NCBI GenBank assembly: GCA_005281725.1
Contig: SSBO01000012.1
Location: 12,302,383 to 12,366,382 of the forward strand
DNA: 64,000 nucleotides
DNA from: Wuchereria bancrofti
Taxonomy: Eukaryota; Nematoda; Chromadorea; Rhabditida; Onchocercidae
Reading direction: 5' to 3'
A program made the position numbers and the translations under genes. Below are positions 23,282 through 36,739 of this stretch, piece after piece. The notes under the pieces are model-generated. The model was not told the origin of the DNA, did no database searches, and worked only from the letters and a program-made list of their open reading frames with translations. Numbering within the stretch: the first letter of the stretch is position 1; every line of letters begins with the position of its first letter.

Positions 23282-25962
23282 TTTTTTTTTTCAAAAAAAA
23301 AGAGAAAAAAAAAACATTGATCTAAAAAGATTTTGGATAAATTATGCAAATATCTTTTTTTTTTGTTATGCTTTAAGAAATATATGGGATAAATATGATA
23401 TTTTAAATAACATATATAAAAAAAGAAAGAAAGAAAAATGGTTTATTGGAAATATCAGGTTATTATTTCAATTTACTTAAATTATTTCTATTATTAAAGT
23501 CATTTCAATTATGCACTTATAGACATACTTAACGTCAAAGTTGATGTCAAATGAATAGCAAAATAAAAAAAGGAAGAGAGAAAGAAAAAAACTTTATAAA
23601 TCTCTTTTCTGCGATTTTCTACGATTTATTCCCATTAGGTCATTATTATCAGTTGTTATCTTTTGATGCTATTATCACCACTGTAGCATTATCACCATTG
23701 CTGGATAATAGTTGTTGTAATCATTTGTCACACTGATGAATGATATCACCGTTTACAATTGATGATGTTTGTTATTATCATCATCATCATTATCATTAAT
23801 ATTGGTTGTTGATGTCTTTTTGATATCATTATCTCATCATTTTGCTAACAGCTGATATCTGTCATCAATGGGTGATGATAGCTAAAGAAAAAAAAAGAGG
23901 AAGAAAGGCAGTTGCCTGTTTTTATTGACTAAATTTTCTAACCTCTAATTAAAAGTAAGAAGAATAATTTGTTTTGATAAGGAATTAATTATTTTTTTTC
24001 TCACATCGACCTTTAATCTCATCTAATAATATCATACAATTGACTTAAACTTCATTAATTTTTTTATTTTTCATATCTTTTTTCATACTCTATTTCTCTT
24101 CTTTTAAAATTTTTGTTCTAAAATTTTTTTAAAGTTTTCATAATTTTCATATTCTATTTCTTTTCTTTTTTTCCAAACTATCATCAAGTATCCAGTTAGG
24201 TAATTAAAATAAAAAAAAGAAAACAAGAAATGATTGTACAGTTGTGTAGTGTTTGCTATCAACAATGCCAAAATTATCATTGTTATCACTCTCATCACTA
24301 TATTAATTCATTGTTATCACTATCATTAATTATTATTATTTATTGCAATCATGTCAGTCAATCACATTAGCACTTTTGTTGCAATCATTGCACAATTCTC
24401 AATTTCAATTTTTGCTATAAATTATTGATCAGTTTTGCAATATTCAATTATTCATCACTTTTTTCCCTTTTTCTTTTTCCGTTTTTTTCGCTCATTTATT
24501 TATATGCTTCATTTGTGTTATCATTAAAATTGGTTTTTTTTTTTAAATATTTGAAAATTTCAATAAATATAGGAGAGAAAACGGGAAGGAATGACAGTGA
24601 AACGATGCAACAATTTGATAAGCTTTTTTTTTTCTTTTTGTTGGCCTGAAATGATATCACTTAATTGATACCAACTATCATTCTCATCATCACGTCAATA
24701 TCAGAAGCGGCGCATATGTGTGCTTGTATGTGTCTGTTTGTCTGTACCTATGCATGAATAAGTTATGTCTATGTATGTGTGTGTGTATGCTTATTTGAAG
24801 TACAATAAAAAACTTTTCATTTATCCTTGGTGGAAAAGTATGTGTGTATGTGCGTGTATGTGTTTGCATGTGTGTATGTCTTGCAAACTAATAGGAAGCA
24901 GTTTGGTCTATTAGACCAGGAAGTTTCTCTCTCTCTTGTTAGCCATTACATTTTTTCTTTTTTTTATTGCTCATTTCTTAACAGAAAGAAAAGTGAAAGA
25001 AATTTTAAATTCGAAAAAAAAAAGAAAAAAAAAAACAAAAAATTCTTGTTTAAACAGAAATAAAGTTCGACTTTTTTTTGTTCAATTGACAAAAACGTAA
25101 ATTTGGTGTATTCCTAATACATTTTCTTATTCTTTTTTAATTAGAATATTTTAGGCAAAAATTTAAATTACAAATTTACTGTAGAAAAAAAAAGAAATTT
25201 GGCAAAGATATTTTTATTTATGTTTAAGAGGTATTTTGTTTTATATGCCCAAATATACATATATATTATATATATAATTGCCAATAATTTAAATTTTTTA
25301 GAATTTAATTGTTATTTCGTTTTGATTTTTTTCACTTGCTTATTATACTCTTTTTTTAAAAAAATCAAATAATTCTATTGAATTAAGCATAATTGTAGGT
25401 GTAATTTTAATTTAACTTCCATTTAAATTAACTTATTTCGAGCAAAATTTATTTCAATATATCATATAAAATTACTAAATTAAATTTTATTACCGTATTT
25501 GATAAATATCAGAAATGAAATTTATAATCATTAATGTAATTTGCTTGGAATATTAATTTATGCTTTACTTTTTTTTTATGCTAATAACATTTTCACTATA
25601 AATTTCACTCATTAATTAGATAAGTTTCATCACTCATTTCATTGCATTATCAAAATTTTTGATTTCTTCACTTTAAAATATACATATTAATTTAGCCTAG
25701 GTTGTTTATATTTTCAATTCATTTATATATTTTCCAATTGAATATCGATCAATAATTTCAATTTATCATCTCATTTGAAATCAATATTTTCCACTCCAAT
25801 AATATAATATAACTCTAACAAATATTTATTTAGTATTAATTTTTGAAAGTACAAACAAACCACAAAATGTTATTATTTGTATTGTTTATTTATTTCTCTA
25901 TAGCAGTCACTGAAATGTAAATAAGCCTTTCCTATTCTCTGTGGAATGGTTAACATAAGACG

Positions 25963-26151
25963 ATGAGACAAATTGAATTTTCAGACGACATCATTGTCCT
26001 CCTCCATTCCTATCTAAACACCGCCGTTAACTTAATATTTCTTTGTCTACTCTTCCTTCTCTCTCTTTTTATTTTTATTTATTTTTTGTTAAACTTTATG
26101 AAAACTTCAGAATTAAACTTTAGAATTTCAATATGTTTGGTTATTATTTGA
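25963..26151 (+). CDS. Small open frame, block B partner of 9165-9329 (doubtful)
   Basis: 62 codons beginning MRQIEFSDDII, followed by a Leu/Phe-rich hydrophobic segment that would be membrane-embedded if translated. It differs from the block A version at G/R, A/V, Y/H, T/A and F/L positions and by a 3-base indel, and the C-termini diverge. That is more change than expected for a constrained protein. No homologue is recognised. Confidence 0.15.
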   Translation: MRQIEFSDDIIVLLHSYLNTAVNLIFLCLLFLLSLFIFIYFLLNFMKTSELNFRISICLVII

Positions 26152-26305
26152 TAATATAAATATTAAAAAAAAAAACGTTTTTTAATTATAAAAACACCTA
26201 TTTTAGTATTTTTAACATTTTCAATCGCTTTCTACCTAATTTCACATGTTTCATTCATTAAATTTAAAATAAACTTGTTTCTGTTAACTATCGGTTTAGT
26301 TTACC

Positions 26306-29300
26306 AATTTTATTCAATTAGTCATTCCAACGGCTCTATCTAATCCTATCTTTTTAATGAAAGAAATTTACAATTTTCAGCTTACTTTATCTTACTTTCT
26401 AACTGAATGCTTCTTGCATTTTAAGCTAATTTTAACTATCCAAAAAAATGTGCCATCTTTTTTTCAGCATTTTATAGAAATATTTTATTCACACTTTTTT
26501 TTTAATTTTTAAGTATTTTCGTTCACTTCTACGCATATATTCCTATTAAAATTATCAAATTTTTTCCTTCATTTAGTTCTACCTTTTCATTTTTGAACTT
26601 TTATAGCTTTTTCACAAAATTAAGGATATTTCGCAAAAAAAAGAAAAAAAAAACTAGTTAAATAAGAAAATAGTGTCACGCACGTGATAACATTATCTAC
26701 GTACGTTTCTCTTCTTCACTTTCACTTCAATGATAATACCTTAGTAAATCGTTCAAAACTTTTTCATAAAATATCACAATGAAAATATTATCAGTAATTT
26801 ACTAGAATATATTATCAGTAGTAAAGATGTTATCAGTAGTTTGGTAGATTACTTAAATTAAGTTTTGCTTAAGTTAAATTTTGCTAAGAAAAATGAATTA
26901 TACATTGATTCGCTGATCTAATTTAAATTTTTCAATGAATTAAACAAATTCCGATATTATATATCACAACTGCAATAGTTTAAATTAAATTTTGTTAAGA
27001 AAAATGAATTTTGCAAACAAAAAATAAACAAAGTAAATGTGAATTTAAACCAAATTGCTTTAGCAATTAATAAAAAAAAGAAAAATTCGCTGGTATTATT
27101 TAAAGGTTTGAAAACATTTCGTGTTTATCCATCATTAAATATTTTATCGAAAGCTTTTATTTGATAAGTTCACTAATTTAATTCCAACTATAAATTTGAA
27201 AGTTTTTTTCCATTCTTTTTTTACTTTCCTGCAACCAATAAAGTGGTACTTCGAATTTTTTTTCTTATTAGTAATGTTTAATATTATATCCCAATTATTT
27301 CTGCTGCAAATGAGAAATAATTTTTAGCTAATGGGATAATTTCGTTTTTTTTAAACTTGAAATTCTCATTGACAAAGATCTTATATTTCAAGATATTTTC
27401 AATAAGAATTTGACAACAAAAATAATATAAAATGAAAATAATTTGAAGAGAAAATTTTTCAAAAATTTCAGTTAAGATTTGCATTACTGATAATTGAAGT
27501 TTAAGTAGAAAGATGAAATGTTTGAAATAGAAGAAAAAAATAAAGTTGACGCAACTCTTTAAAAATGATTTTTCTATCAAATCGATTTAGCACTTTGTCA
27601 GTACTTCAAATCAATTTAACAGATTTTGTCCAGAAATAAACTTAAATTGATTTAAATGAGTTAAATATTAGAATTTAGCTGAATAATTGTTCTTTCACTT
27701 TTTCCTTCTATAATTGTCTCAAAATAACAATTATTTTGCTTGATTTGAAACTGAAAAAGTTGACAATTTCTGATCAGTCAGCACAGATTTTTAATAAATT
27801 AAAAATATCAAAAAAAAAAAAAATAAAAGAAAAATGCAGTAAATAATTTAAAAAATCAAAAATTTTTTTCGAAGAATTTAAAATAAAACAAATTACAGAA
27901 TACAATTAAAAGAACCAAAAAATGAAAAAAAAAAAAATCTGATAGCCAAGAAAACGATACTTTATGAATTTATACGCTAAAAATCTTTCTAAGCAACAAA
28001 TATTTTTTTAAATCATAAATCCTTTAACTATATGGCCAAGAAAAAAATTGAAATAATATTAGGCTTAAAATATTTATTAGTAATTCTAACGTGTATACTA
28101 CAAAATTATCTTTCACTGATAATTTTATCCTTGTTATAAATAAAAGGCTAAAACATTTTGAATGAAAATGAGAGAGAGACAGGGATAGAGAAAGAAGAAA
28201 AAACGAAACAGTTATGTAAATGTAGAAGAAATGTCGGAAATAATTACATGTTTAAAAAGTAATAACTCATAACAATGATCATTTCGTACTTTTTAAACTA
28301 TTTGTCACAATCATTTAAGTCTTTCATTTCAATTCATAATTCTTTCACTTTAATGCATGCAATGCAACAAAGTGTATGATATATTTGTATTTTGTGATAG
28401 TTTGACTATGATCGTTTGATGCAATCATTTATTTTTTACTAAAAAAATTTTTCTTTTTTTGCAAAAGAAAGTATAAAAAAGAAGGATAAAATTTTTTTCT
28501 TGAAGATTTTTTAAATTTTATTCTAATTTTTTTATCAAATTTTTTTGCCACATTTTTTGACATATTATATTTACTGCAGAGTGAAAAAGAAAATTAAATT
28601 TTACTTAAAAAAGTTTTTTTTGCTAAAATTCAAACTTCCTTTGTTGTCTTTTTCTCTCTTTGCTATTTTTTATTAAAAAAATTTTTTTGGAAGAGAAAAA
28701 GAAAGTATTACTTTATTACATTCATAAAATAATACATTTATTCATCATTACATCATGCTAATTGGAATGTTTATTTGAAATTTTAAAATAAGAAACAAAA
28801 CTTTACATTTTTTAAAAAATAAAAGAGATTTGGTTTTGTTCTTTTTCCCCTTTTATTTCTGAAATTAACTTGCCATATACTTTATATATATTTTTTCCCA
28901 TAGATTATCATATTGGCCTAACTTTGCTTAGAGAGTAGAAGAAATGAGAAAGAGAAAGGGAGAGAGGGAAAAAGAGGGGGAAAAGAGAGTATATGTGAAA
29001 TGAAAAAAGGCAAAGTGTTAAAATTCACATTTTGAAAATCTAAGTTATTCCACCAATTATATATATTTCGTTGACCAAATGATTATATTTTCCTTCAGGC
29101 ATTCTTTTTCATACTTTGTAAAATATAATGCCATTATGTTTTAATCATAAAAAATTAGATTTATTATTTTTCAAGTTTGTTTAATAACAAATTTCTTAAC
29201 TTTTGATAATGATTAATTAAAAAGAGTTAAATTTACAATTATCATTTGGTTAAATTCTTCATTAATTCCTAAATACTTTCTTTTTTTTTTCAATTGTTTT

Positions 29301-32300
29301 ATTATTATTTTTTATTATAATTTTTATCACTGTGTTACTTTTATGATTTATACTTTAATGTTTTAATAATTTTCTTTTTTGATCTGAAGAATCAATTTAC
29401 ACCATTTTTTTTTCTTTCGAGCTTTTTGGTCAATTACAACTTTATCGCCTTTACTTTTCTGGAACATCTGAGCAATTATATTATGTATTGTGATAATTCT
29501 ACTTTAAATATTTTATTTCATTGTAAAATTTTTCATTCATTCGATGATTTCAAATTTTATGAGTACTCTTAACACCAATGTCAGTATTTTTCGATTTTTT
29601 CTCCTATTTTTCGAAATTTTATTAGTTATAAATTTCTACATCATTTTTATATGAATGTGAATGAAATTGAAAATTTTTAACGATTATCAAATGAAATTGT
29701 CAGTGAAGCAAATAATGAAACGATCAGTGTATCAAAAAATATTTTTAGGTACTTTCATATTATTTTCAACTATCATTTGTAATGTGCACTACTAGGCTTA
29801 CTTAGTAGCTTAAGTAATAAATATAGGTCCAAGCATTGGAACGCATGATCAGGCTTATTTAGTTGGATAAATTTAAAATTTTGTTTTGCTAAATCCAATT
29901 ATAAAATTTAAGGCCTAAATAAGCTTTAATTTTAGATTAAATTAGTTAGTATTTATGTATGTATTCGTCATAGTTTTATGATTTAAACTATGATAATAAT
30001 TCATTTTGTTCCGCAACTTAAATGAATTTTCTAAACAAAAAAAAAAAAAACTAATATATTTTTTCAAACTGGGATGTCGTTGGAATTCAAGTAGAATCGT
30101 ATTATTGTAATGATATTAAACAATCATTTCGGATTGCTTCCGGAACGACTAAATATATTTGTTTGATGATTTTCAATTTCCTATACATCTTCGAGAATTT
30201 CAAAGAGCTTTTAGATTCTCTTACAAGTTTATTGAACAAAGTACTTTTTAAGCATTATTACTTCAAATATTCATATCTATATGGAAATGAATTGCGCTAT
30301 TTGAAAATGTTTAGAAATGGCTGATATTATTTAGCTGAAATGTATGGAAATAGTTGAAATCTGTTTGTTTAATTATTTACTTAATTCATTTGTTTGCTAT
30401 AAAATGCCACCATCTTTCATCTATTTGTTTATTTATACTTTTAGTATTTATTATGTTTCTCTTCTTTCTAAATGAAATGACTTCATTTTATCTTAGTAAC
30501 TAACAAGTTGATAAATAATATCTTTGATTTTTCTTAGCACCGATTGAATTTAATAGATGCTAGGATTGCAATACTTATCAAATTACTTCTTACGTATTTA
30601 TAAGTAAGAAATACTTTTCTATTTATATTACTTCTCGCATTTAAATAATAAATGCTTTTCTAATTAAATTATCATTTAAACAAAATTTGCATAATTTATC
30701 AATAAGGAAAAATGTAAGAAATGTTTCAATGATCTGTCAGTTCAGAAATTCAAAAAACCTTTTTCTTAATTTTTTTTGTAGTACTCTGATACTTTGATCA
30801 TTTATTTTTTGATCCAATTGTTATCATTAGCTGATCCAATTATCATTATTGCTATTATTTTCATTGGCTCACATTTGGAATATATTAAATTGTAAGCTTA
30901 GCCACATTTTATCATAAGAAATTATACAGTTTGATCAGACACTTTTACACAATTATAAATTTTAACTGAGTGAGAGAATTGCTTATGACTGAATCTTTTA
31001 TTAGCAAATAAAATGATAAATGATTGTATGTCACATATGTGAATGAATGAATCAATCTAATTGATTTTCTTTTTAGAAATCAAATTTTTACAGATTTCAT
31101 AATTTTTCTACGTTTCTTTCATTTTTTTCTGTTATTCAAAATCCAATCAATTTCTTTTGCAAAAGATATTTGATTAATTTGAGTTCAAAAATAATTTGAA
31201 AAATGATTGCTCCATTGTTTATTTTAGTTTTGTATTTTAGCTTATGTTTGTCTTTTTTTTTTCATTTAATTCACATAATTTTTCAATTTTTCATATTTAT
31301 ATTCATATGCGATGACTAAATATTTCAAAACTTCCATTTCTATTTAACTATACAATTCTATTTAAAATTGCATGAAATCAATTCAATTAACTTTCTATTG
31401 CAGTTGCATGCATACTTGCAAAAATTTCCTACAATATTTGAATGTAAATGAGAATTTGAAATAGACAAGAAATGAAATTTATCTTATTATGTTCTATTAT
31501 TTCTAACTTTCTCAAAAAATTACACGTAAAATCACACTACTAATACGATAGAATATCAAATCACGTATCGTACGTGGAGCAATTTTCTAAGAAGTCATAA
31601 GATAACAAATAAGAGTTTCAGCTATATCTTTTGATCAAAATTAGCATTTATCAAAAATTTACTTCATTATTTAGAGGCAAATTTTAATTTCACTTTGCTT
31701 AATCAATTTATACTTTCATTTAAAATTAATTTATTTAAGATTTGCTTTTTTTCTTAATTAAATTTAACTGTTGATATTTTGAGTACCAATAGGCGAGCCA
31801 TAAATATTTGTAATGAGAAATTACTAATTGATACTAATTAGAAATCATTCTTCTTCAAAAACTATTTTAAGAAATATTCGAACTTTTTTTTTCAATTATT
31901 ACATCGCTACTATCAAAATATGTGTACGATGAAATCAAACTCAATGCAAAAATTAATTAATTAATATTATTAAAATCAAATAACAAGCAGTTTTTTCATG
32001 TATTTACAAATTCGCTTTTTTTTGTAAAAAAAGTTTTTGCAAAAACAAAAAGAAATGAAAGTACGAAGTGAAAATGAAAATAAAACAAACGATAAAAGCT
32101 TAGTATTTAACAGAACTAAAATTAATAAGATTGTTTAGTTGGAGATGGTCTTTTACTATCATTTTCAGCTTTTTTTAATTTATTTAATTTTTTTTTAATT
32201 TGTTTTTCTTTAGTTTTTTTTAATTTATGTTATGCTTTTAGCAATAAACTTAATATGACCCCAAATTATGTCTCATTTCTCTCTCTCCCTCTTCCTTTTC

Positions 32301-33964
32301 CTACTCCTCTCTCTTTTTGTCTCACTTCATTCAATAGAGAAAATTTTCACAATTTCTTTTTTTTTTTTAAATTTAAACTATAAAAATCATTGTGCCAAAT
32401 TTTTTAAATCTTATCTAAGTGCAATTAAAATTATGTTTAGTTTTAAGCTTAATGTTTTTTTTTATTTCATATGAATTACTATGTAAATATATTGACAAAA
32501 GTAAAAAATAAATTAATATACTCTAAGTTTTGCTAACATAACAAAGTTCGTGCGATATGCGAGTAACTTATTGTTTAATTTTACATAACATTTAATTAAT
32601 CCTCTTTATTCTAATAATATTTAATTAGTTTTTATCACTGTTAGCATTAGGAGTGCTAGAGAAATACATCACTTTAGATTTAATTAATTCAATTTTTGAA
32701 AAATGAAGTGATTGGTAATCAAAGCAAAATTTATTAGCTGCTAATTTACTGTTTTCAAAAAGGTTTTATGCAACTATTACTTAGTAAATAAAATGCATTA
32801 ATTAAGCTAATTATGAGATGTACAGTGGTAACATAATGTAATTTTGCATAATCCTTCGGTAATAATATTTTGGTTAAACCCACTTGCAATAAAATACTTT
32901 TTGTAATTGGAATGAATCAATACATTGTTTTTATTATCTAAAATATAATTAGTAACGATTACTAATTACTTATAACAAATCAAAAATAGCGAGACCTTTA
33001 TAAATTTTTGTTAAAAAAATTATTTATAAAACTTTTGCAATAATAATTAGCAATATTATTTGAAATGGTTCCTTTATAAGTTTGATTTGTAATTATTAAT
33101 TGTTAAGATAAAGAATTAAGCTTAAAATCATTTGGTAATTTGAATATTTGAATTATTTCCTTGAATGAATTTTTAAATCACTCTGCACTTATTCTTTAAT
33201 TCTTAACTATCGACACTCTGAATATTTTAAGAATTTCGAAACTATTGAATGAAACGAAATGACTAGCAATAGCTATATTTTACTTTTGCTACTTTGTCGC
33301 ATTAACTGTTCAAATTTCGTATCAAAAAATTTGAATTCTTTATTTTTCAATAAATAACTTTTTCATTACAACAAATATATGAATTATTTAAGCACAACTC
33401 ATTGTGACATACATAGAATAAGGTTTGCCGATTACAATGACAGACCATCTATAAATAAAATGAAATAAAAGAGAAATTTGTCTAGATCAATTCAGATTAC
33501 ATCATCAATTGAAACAGTTCGAAGCGCTTTTGATAATATTGCATAAATAGTATTTTTTTAAATAAATAATTAAAATTGTAATCTATGCATTAAAACTTTC
33601 AATTAAATTTATTTATGACTTTTTATTAATACAAAAAAAAAAAGAATTATCATTAAAAAAAAATTTGTCCAATAATTGATAAAGAAGAGATAAAAGAAAG
33701 AAGAAAAAAATCGATAGAAACTAATAAAAATAACACAGTTTTGTCTTTCTTTCTTTTACAACTTCTATTACATTCAGGAAAAATGTGTAGAAAACAGGAA
33801 ATCCAACGATTCGTTTGTGTGATTGAAATGGAGAAATAATGTAGAAAATTGATTTTATTTAGATTTGTTGAATAATTTAAAAAGGCATAAGATTATCGAT
33901 TTATAAATATCTATGTGTATAATCAATTTTTCGGCCTTATCTAGTCCGAAGACTGATTGCGGTA
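26306..33964. other. Non-coding AT-rich DNA
   Basis: About 7.6 kb with poly-A/T runs and no exon-like stretch I can support. Frames at 27284-27580 (minus) and 32268-32474 (plus) have the composition expected by chance. No RNA gene was recognised. Confidence 0.55.
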
Positions 33965-34099
33965 TTAAACTATTAAACGGATTGATGAAAATGAAGTGTT
34001 TACTCGAAACCTGAATAGGGATATAATGGCTGATGACAGTTGCGATGGCGCTATTGTCGTGAATACTACTAACTCTTTCATTTCTTCAGCAAACTTCAT
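33965..34099 (-). CDS. Possible small ORF or exon in a GC-enriched patch
   Basis: The 33930-34140 region is less AT-rich than its surroundings. On the minus strand an ATG at 34099 opens 44 codons with MKFAEEMKELVVFTTIAPSQ, followed by LSSAIISLFRFRVN and a stop at 33965. A cag|gtttcg donor-like site lies inside. On the plus strand an ATG at 34026 opens MADDSCDGAIVVNTTNS, 34 residues long. I cannot say which strand, if either, is coding; both products are unrecognised. Confidence 0.15.
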   Translation of the reverse strand: MKFAEEMKELVVFTTIAPSQLSSAIISLFRFRVNTSFSSIRLIV

Positions 34100-35090
34100 C
34101 CATCTTATTCACTTCTCATCCCAGATTTAATAAAGCTTCAAAAGGCTCAAAGAGAATTTTTTCAAAAATACTCTGATATAATCTAACGAAAGATTTCTCA
34201 TTAGTTTGCATCAAATTATATTTCAATTAATCATAAATTCAACAATGCTACGTTCCTTTTTTGTTTGAATTTATTTCCAATTCTAATTAAATACTAACAC
34301 TACTACAATCGTATTTATATTAATTAATTAATTATTTTTGCTTTTATTTTTACCTTTTCTTTTGTACAAGTACCAATTACTTCATTTATATTTGAAAATA
34401 TCAGGAAAATGAGGGTTAAAGGTTAGAATGTGATTGCTTATGAATTTGTTTTGTTTTTTATGATAGTACAAAAAATCAATTTTTCAATTTATGCAAAAAT
34501 TGAAATTACTTGAAAAGATGATAAAATTTTACATTGCATTGTGGAAAGTTTGCATTTTTTGATGAAGATGAAAGAAAATTTTTTGAGCTAATATGCAGTT
34601 TTCAAATGAATACAATATTATCAGAGAAGTTTATTAGCATAATTTTTATTAGCTAAGAGTAGATAGCAGAATCAAGCCCTACATAGGAAAATTAAAATAA
34701 ACTCATTAGTGATACTAGAATCTGAATTTTTCTCTATAAAAGTAATTTCATAACTTAGTGGCATTTTAGGATTTCATAATTAGTAAAAAAAAACTTTTCA
34801 TACAAATATCTGAGTTTAATGATTAAAATTAGGACTTAAAATTAAGCACGGTAGTTAATGAAATTTTTAAAATTGTAAGAATTTGAAATTTTTAAAAAAG
34901 AAAAAAACAACTGCATACTTTGATCTCTTAAATTTGTTTAAAATTGCGCCATCGTTTCGTCTATTTTCGTAGAAAGACAAAAACGAAAACCTTTAATTAC
35001 TTTGTTCTAAAAACGAAAATGGAAGTATTGTAACTTTGGGAAATTGATGAGTGGAATTTCCATCCTTAAAATAGTGTGTGGTAATTCCCG
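34100..35090. other. Non-coding AT-rich DNA
   Basis: No exon-like or repeat feature seen. Confidence 0.5.
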
Positions 35091-35351
35091 GTGGAACATT
35101 CTTCCTTTAATCCTTTTCTTTGCACTTCGTTTCTCTCTTCATATTCTCTTCTCTCTCTTTTCTCTCTTATTAATCTGCTCACTTTTGGCTTACTGAAACG
35201 AGAAAAAGAAGAGTGTGGGGTGGAAGCAGGGCGAGAAAGTAAGCAATCTTTTCTAAATCAGGGCAATTTCACTAATTGCTCTCGAGATTTTGTCCATTTC
35301 TTTTCGAAAATGGATTTAGGATTTGAGGGGAAGACGGAAAGGAGAAACTGA
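35091..35351 (+). CDS. Uncharacterised 86-codon open frame (doubtful)
   Basis: The frame combines a pyrimidine-rich 5' part giving a Ser/Leu/Phe-rich hydrophobic stretch with a purine-rich 3' part containing KREKEECGVEAGRESKQS. Base composition is more G+C-rich than the neighbours. A strong donor-like site (gcgagaaa|gtaagc, gt at 35239) lies within it, so the region could be the first exon or 5' untranslated exon of a transcript running rightward. The ORF start is the tool-style first start, not an evident Met context. No homologue recognised. Confidence 0.15.
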   Translation: MEHSSFNPFLCTSFLSSYSLLSLFSLINLLTFGLLKREKEECGVEAGRESKQSFLNQGNFTNCSRDFVHFFSKMDLGFEGKTERRN

Positions 35352-36338
35352 TATACCATGCGCTTTTTATTTTCTCTTTAAAAAAGAATTTCATTTTCCT
35401 CAGTAGCGTTTTCAAAGAATTTTTTGGCATCATTTAACACTGTCCTGTTTTTCTTAACTATATCCTTTTGCTTAAAACTTTTATCAAAATATCTAAAAAA
35501 CTATTCGCCTGTTCGTATCATTTTAAATGATATTGAATTATAGATTAATTAAAATTAAAAAAGAAGAATGCAAAGATAACACAGCAAATAGAAATAATGA
35601 AAATTGAATTCGTCCATTTCAAATGTTCCAGTTTTGTGTAATCATGTTACTTTAATTTTATGTATTAAATTACAAAAGCAACCAAAGAATATAATAACTT
35701 TAGGAAAGTTTTTAAATATCTTGTTTTAGTATCATTTGAACAGTTGGTTGATCTATTTCTCGCGAATTTTCAAAAAGGCTTGTAATGACCAGGCAGAGAT
35801 TTATCAATTGAAGTAATAATAATATTGACAATAATAACAATAGTAATGAGAGTAATAATAATAAATAGTAATCTCTACAGCGATTTATTGCAGGAATAAT
35901 TTCGAATTTATGTCTAAGATTAATTTCATAATTAAACTTTTTCTTTTTATTTTTCTTACACTTTTTTTTAGTTAATAATGTGTGTTACGTAGGCAAATTC
36001 TATATTCGAAGAAGATAAAACAAAATTTTATGAAAATATTAAATTATATTTTTTTAAGGGAAACTATTTTGGATATCCAAAAGTGGTACACAGAAATAGT
36101 TTAATTTACAGTTCAATGCTTAAACTGAACTGTTGTAATAGCGATGAGAAATGCGATAGGATAAACCGGATTTCTGACATACATCAAAATTACAAAATTA
36201 CGATTTTCAAAATTTCACTTCTAATTCTTAATAATTTGAAAAAATTCCTTTGGCCTACTTTCATGAATTCATTGTAATTTAAAATATTAAAATTTTTTTA
36301 TGAAAATTTTCAATAAAAAATACTCAATTATTTTGTCT
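35352..36338. other. Non-coding AT-rich DNA
   Basis: Contains a short AAT-rich triplet stretch near 35815-35865. The frame at 36083-36277 has no recognisable features and is probably chance. Confidence 0.5.
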
Positions 36339-36655
36339 TATTTCTATACTTATATCTTATGCGTTTATTTGCATGCTTATGACACCCTGCGCATATTAAT
36401 TATTAAATCTGAAAAGCAGCCTTTTTTTTTAAAAAAATTTGATATTCCTTAAAAATAATTAAATTTTAATCAATAATTGATTATTTCTCTTTTCTTNTAT
36501 TTCTATACTTATATCTTATGCGTTTATTTGCATGCTTATGACACCCTGCGCATATTAATTATTAAATCTGAAAAGCAGCCTTTTTTTTTAAAAAAATTTG
36601 ATATTCCTTAAAAATAATTAAATTTTAATCAATAATTGATTATTTCTCTTTTCTT
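36339..36655 (+). repeat. 158-base exact direct duplicate around the N at 36497
   Basis: Bases 36339-36496 recur as 36498-36655 with the single N at the joint. Its length almost matches the 157-base duplicate at 6481, which suggests a common assembly cause such as a fixed overlap length. Confidence 0.88.
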
Positions 36656-36739
36656 ATTAATTTTATCACATAAAGATTGTAATTTTGCATTGATCGATTA
36701 TTCGCAGTCAATCTCACATAATATTTTTAATATTGTCAC

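Larger units (their letters stand above)
18155..26305 (+). repeat. Paralogous block B (direct relative of 815-9505)
   Basis: Collinear with block A in the same orientation. Differences are scattered single-base changes and small indels, plus one 111-base GC-richer segment at 23171-23281 that A lacks. Without the exact N-junction copy (20260-21900) it is about 6.5 kb. It ends near 26305, where A meets the BEL element. I see no conserved gene. Confidence 0.85.

Noticed and set aside
9507..26305. Blocks A and B as LTRs of the BEL element
   Set aside because: More than 6 kb is far too long for this family's LTRs and the blocks are too diverged for the reading to be supported; kept only as a remote possibility.
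33510..33540. tRNA-like gttcgaagc motif
   Set aside because: No acceptor stem, anticodon arm or GC-rich 70-base fold around it; no tRNA gene was found in the window.
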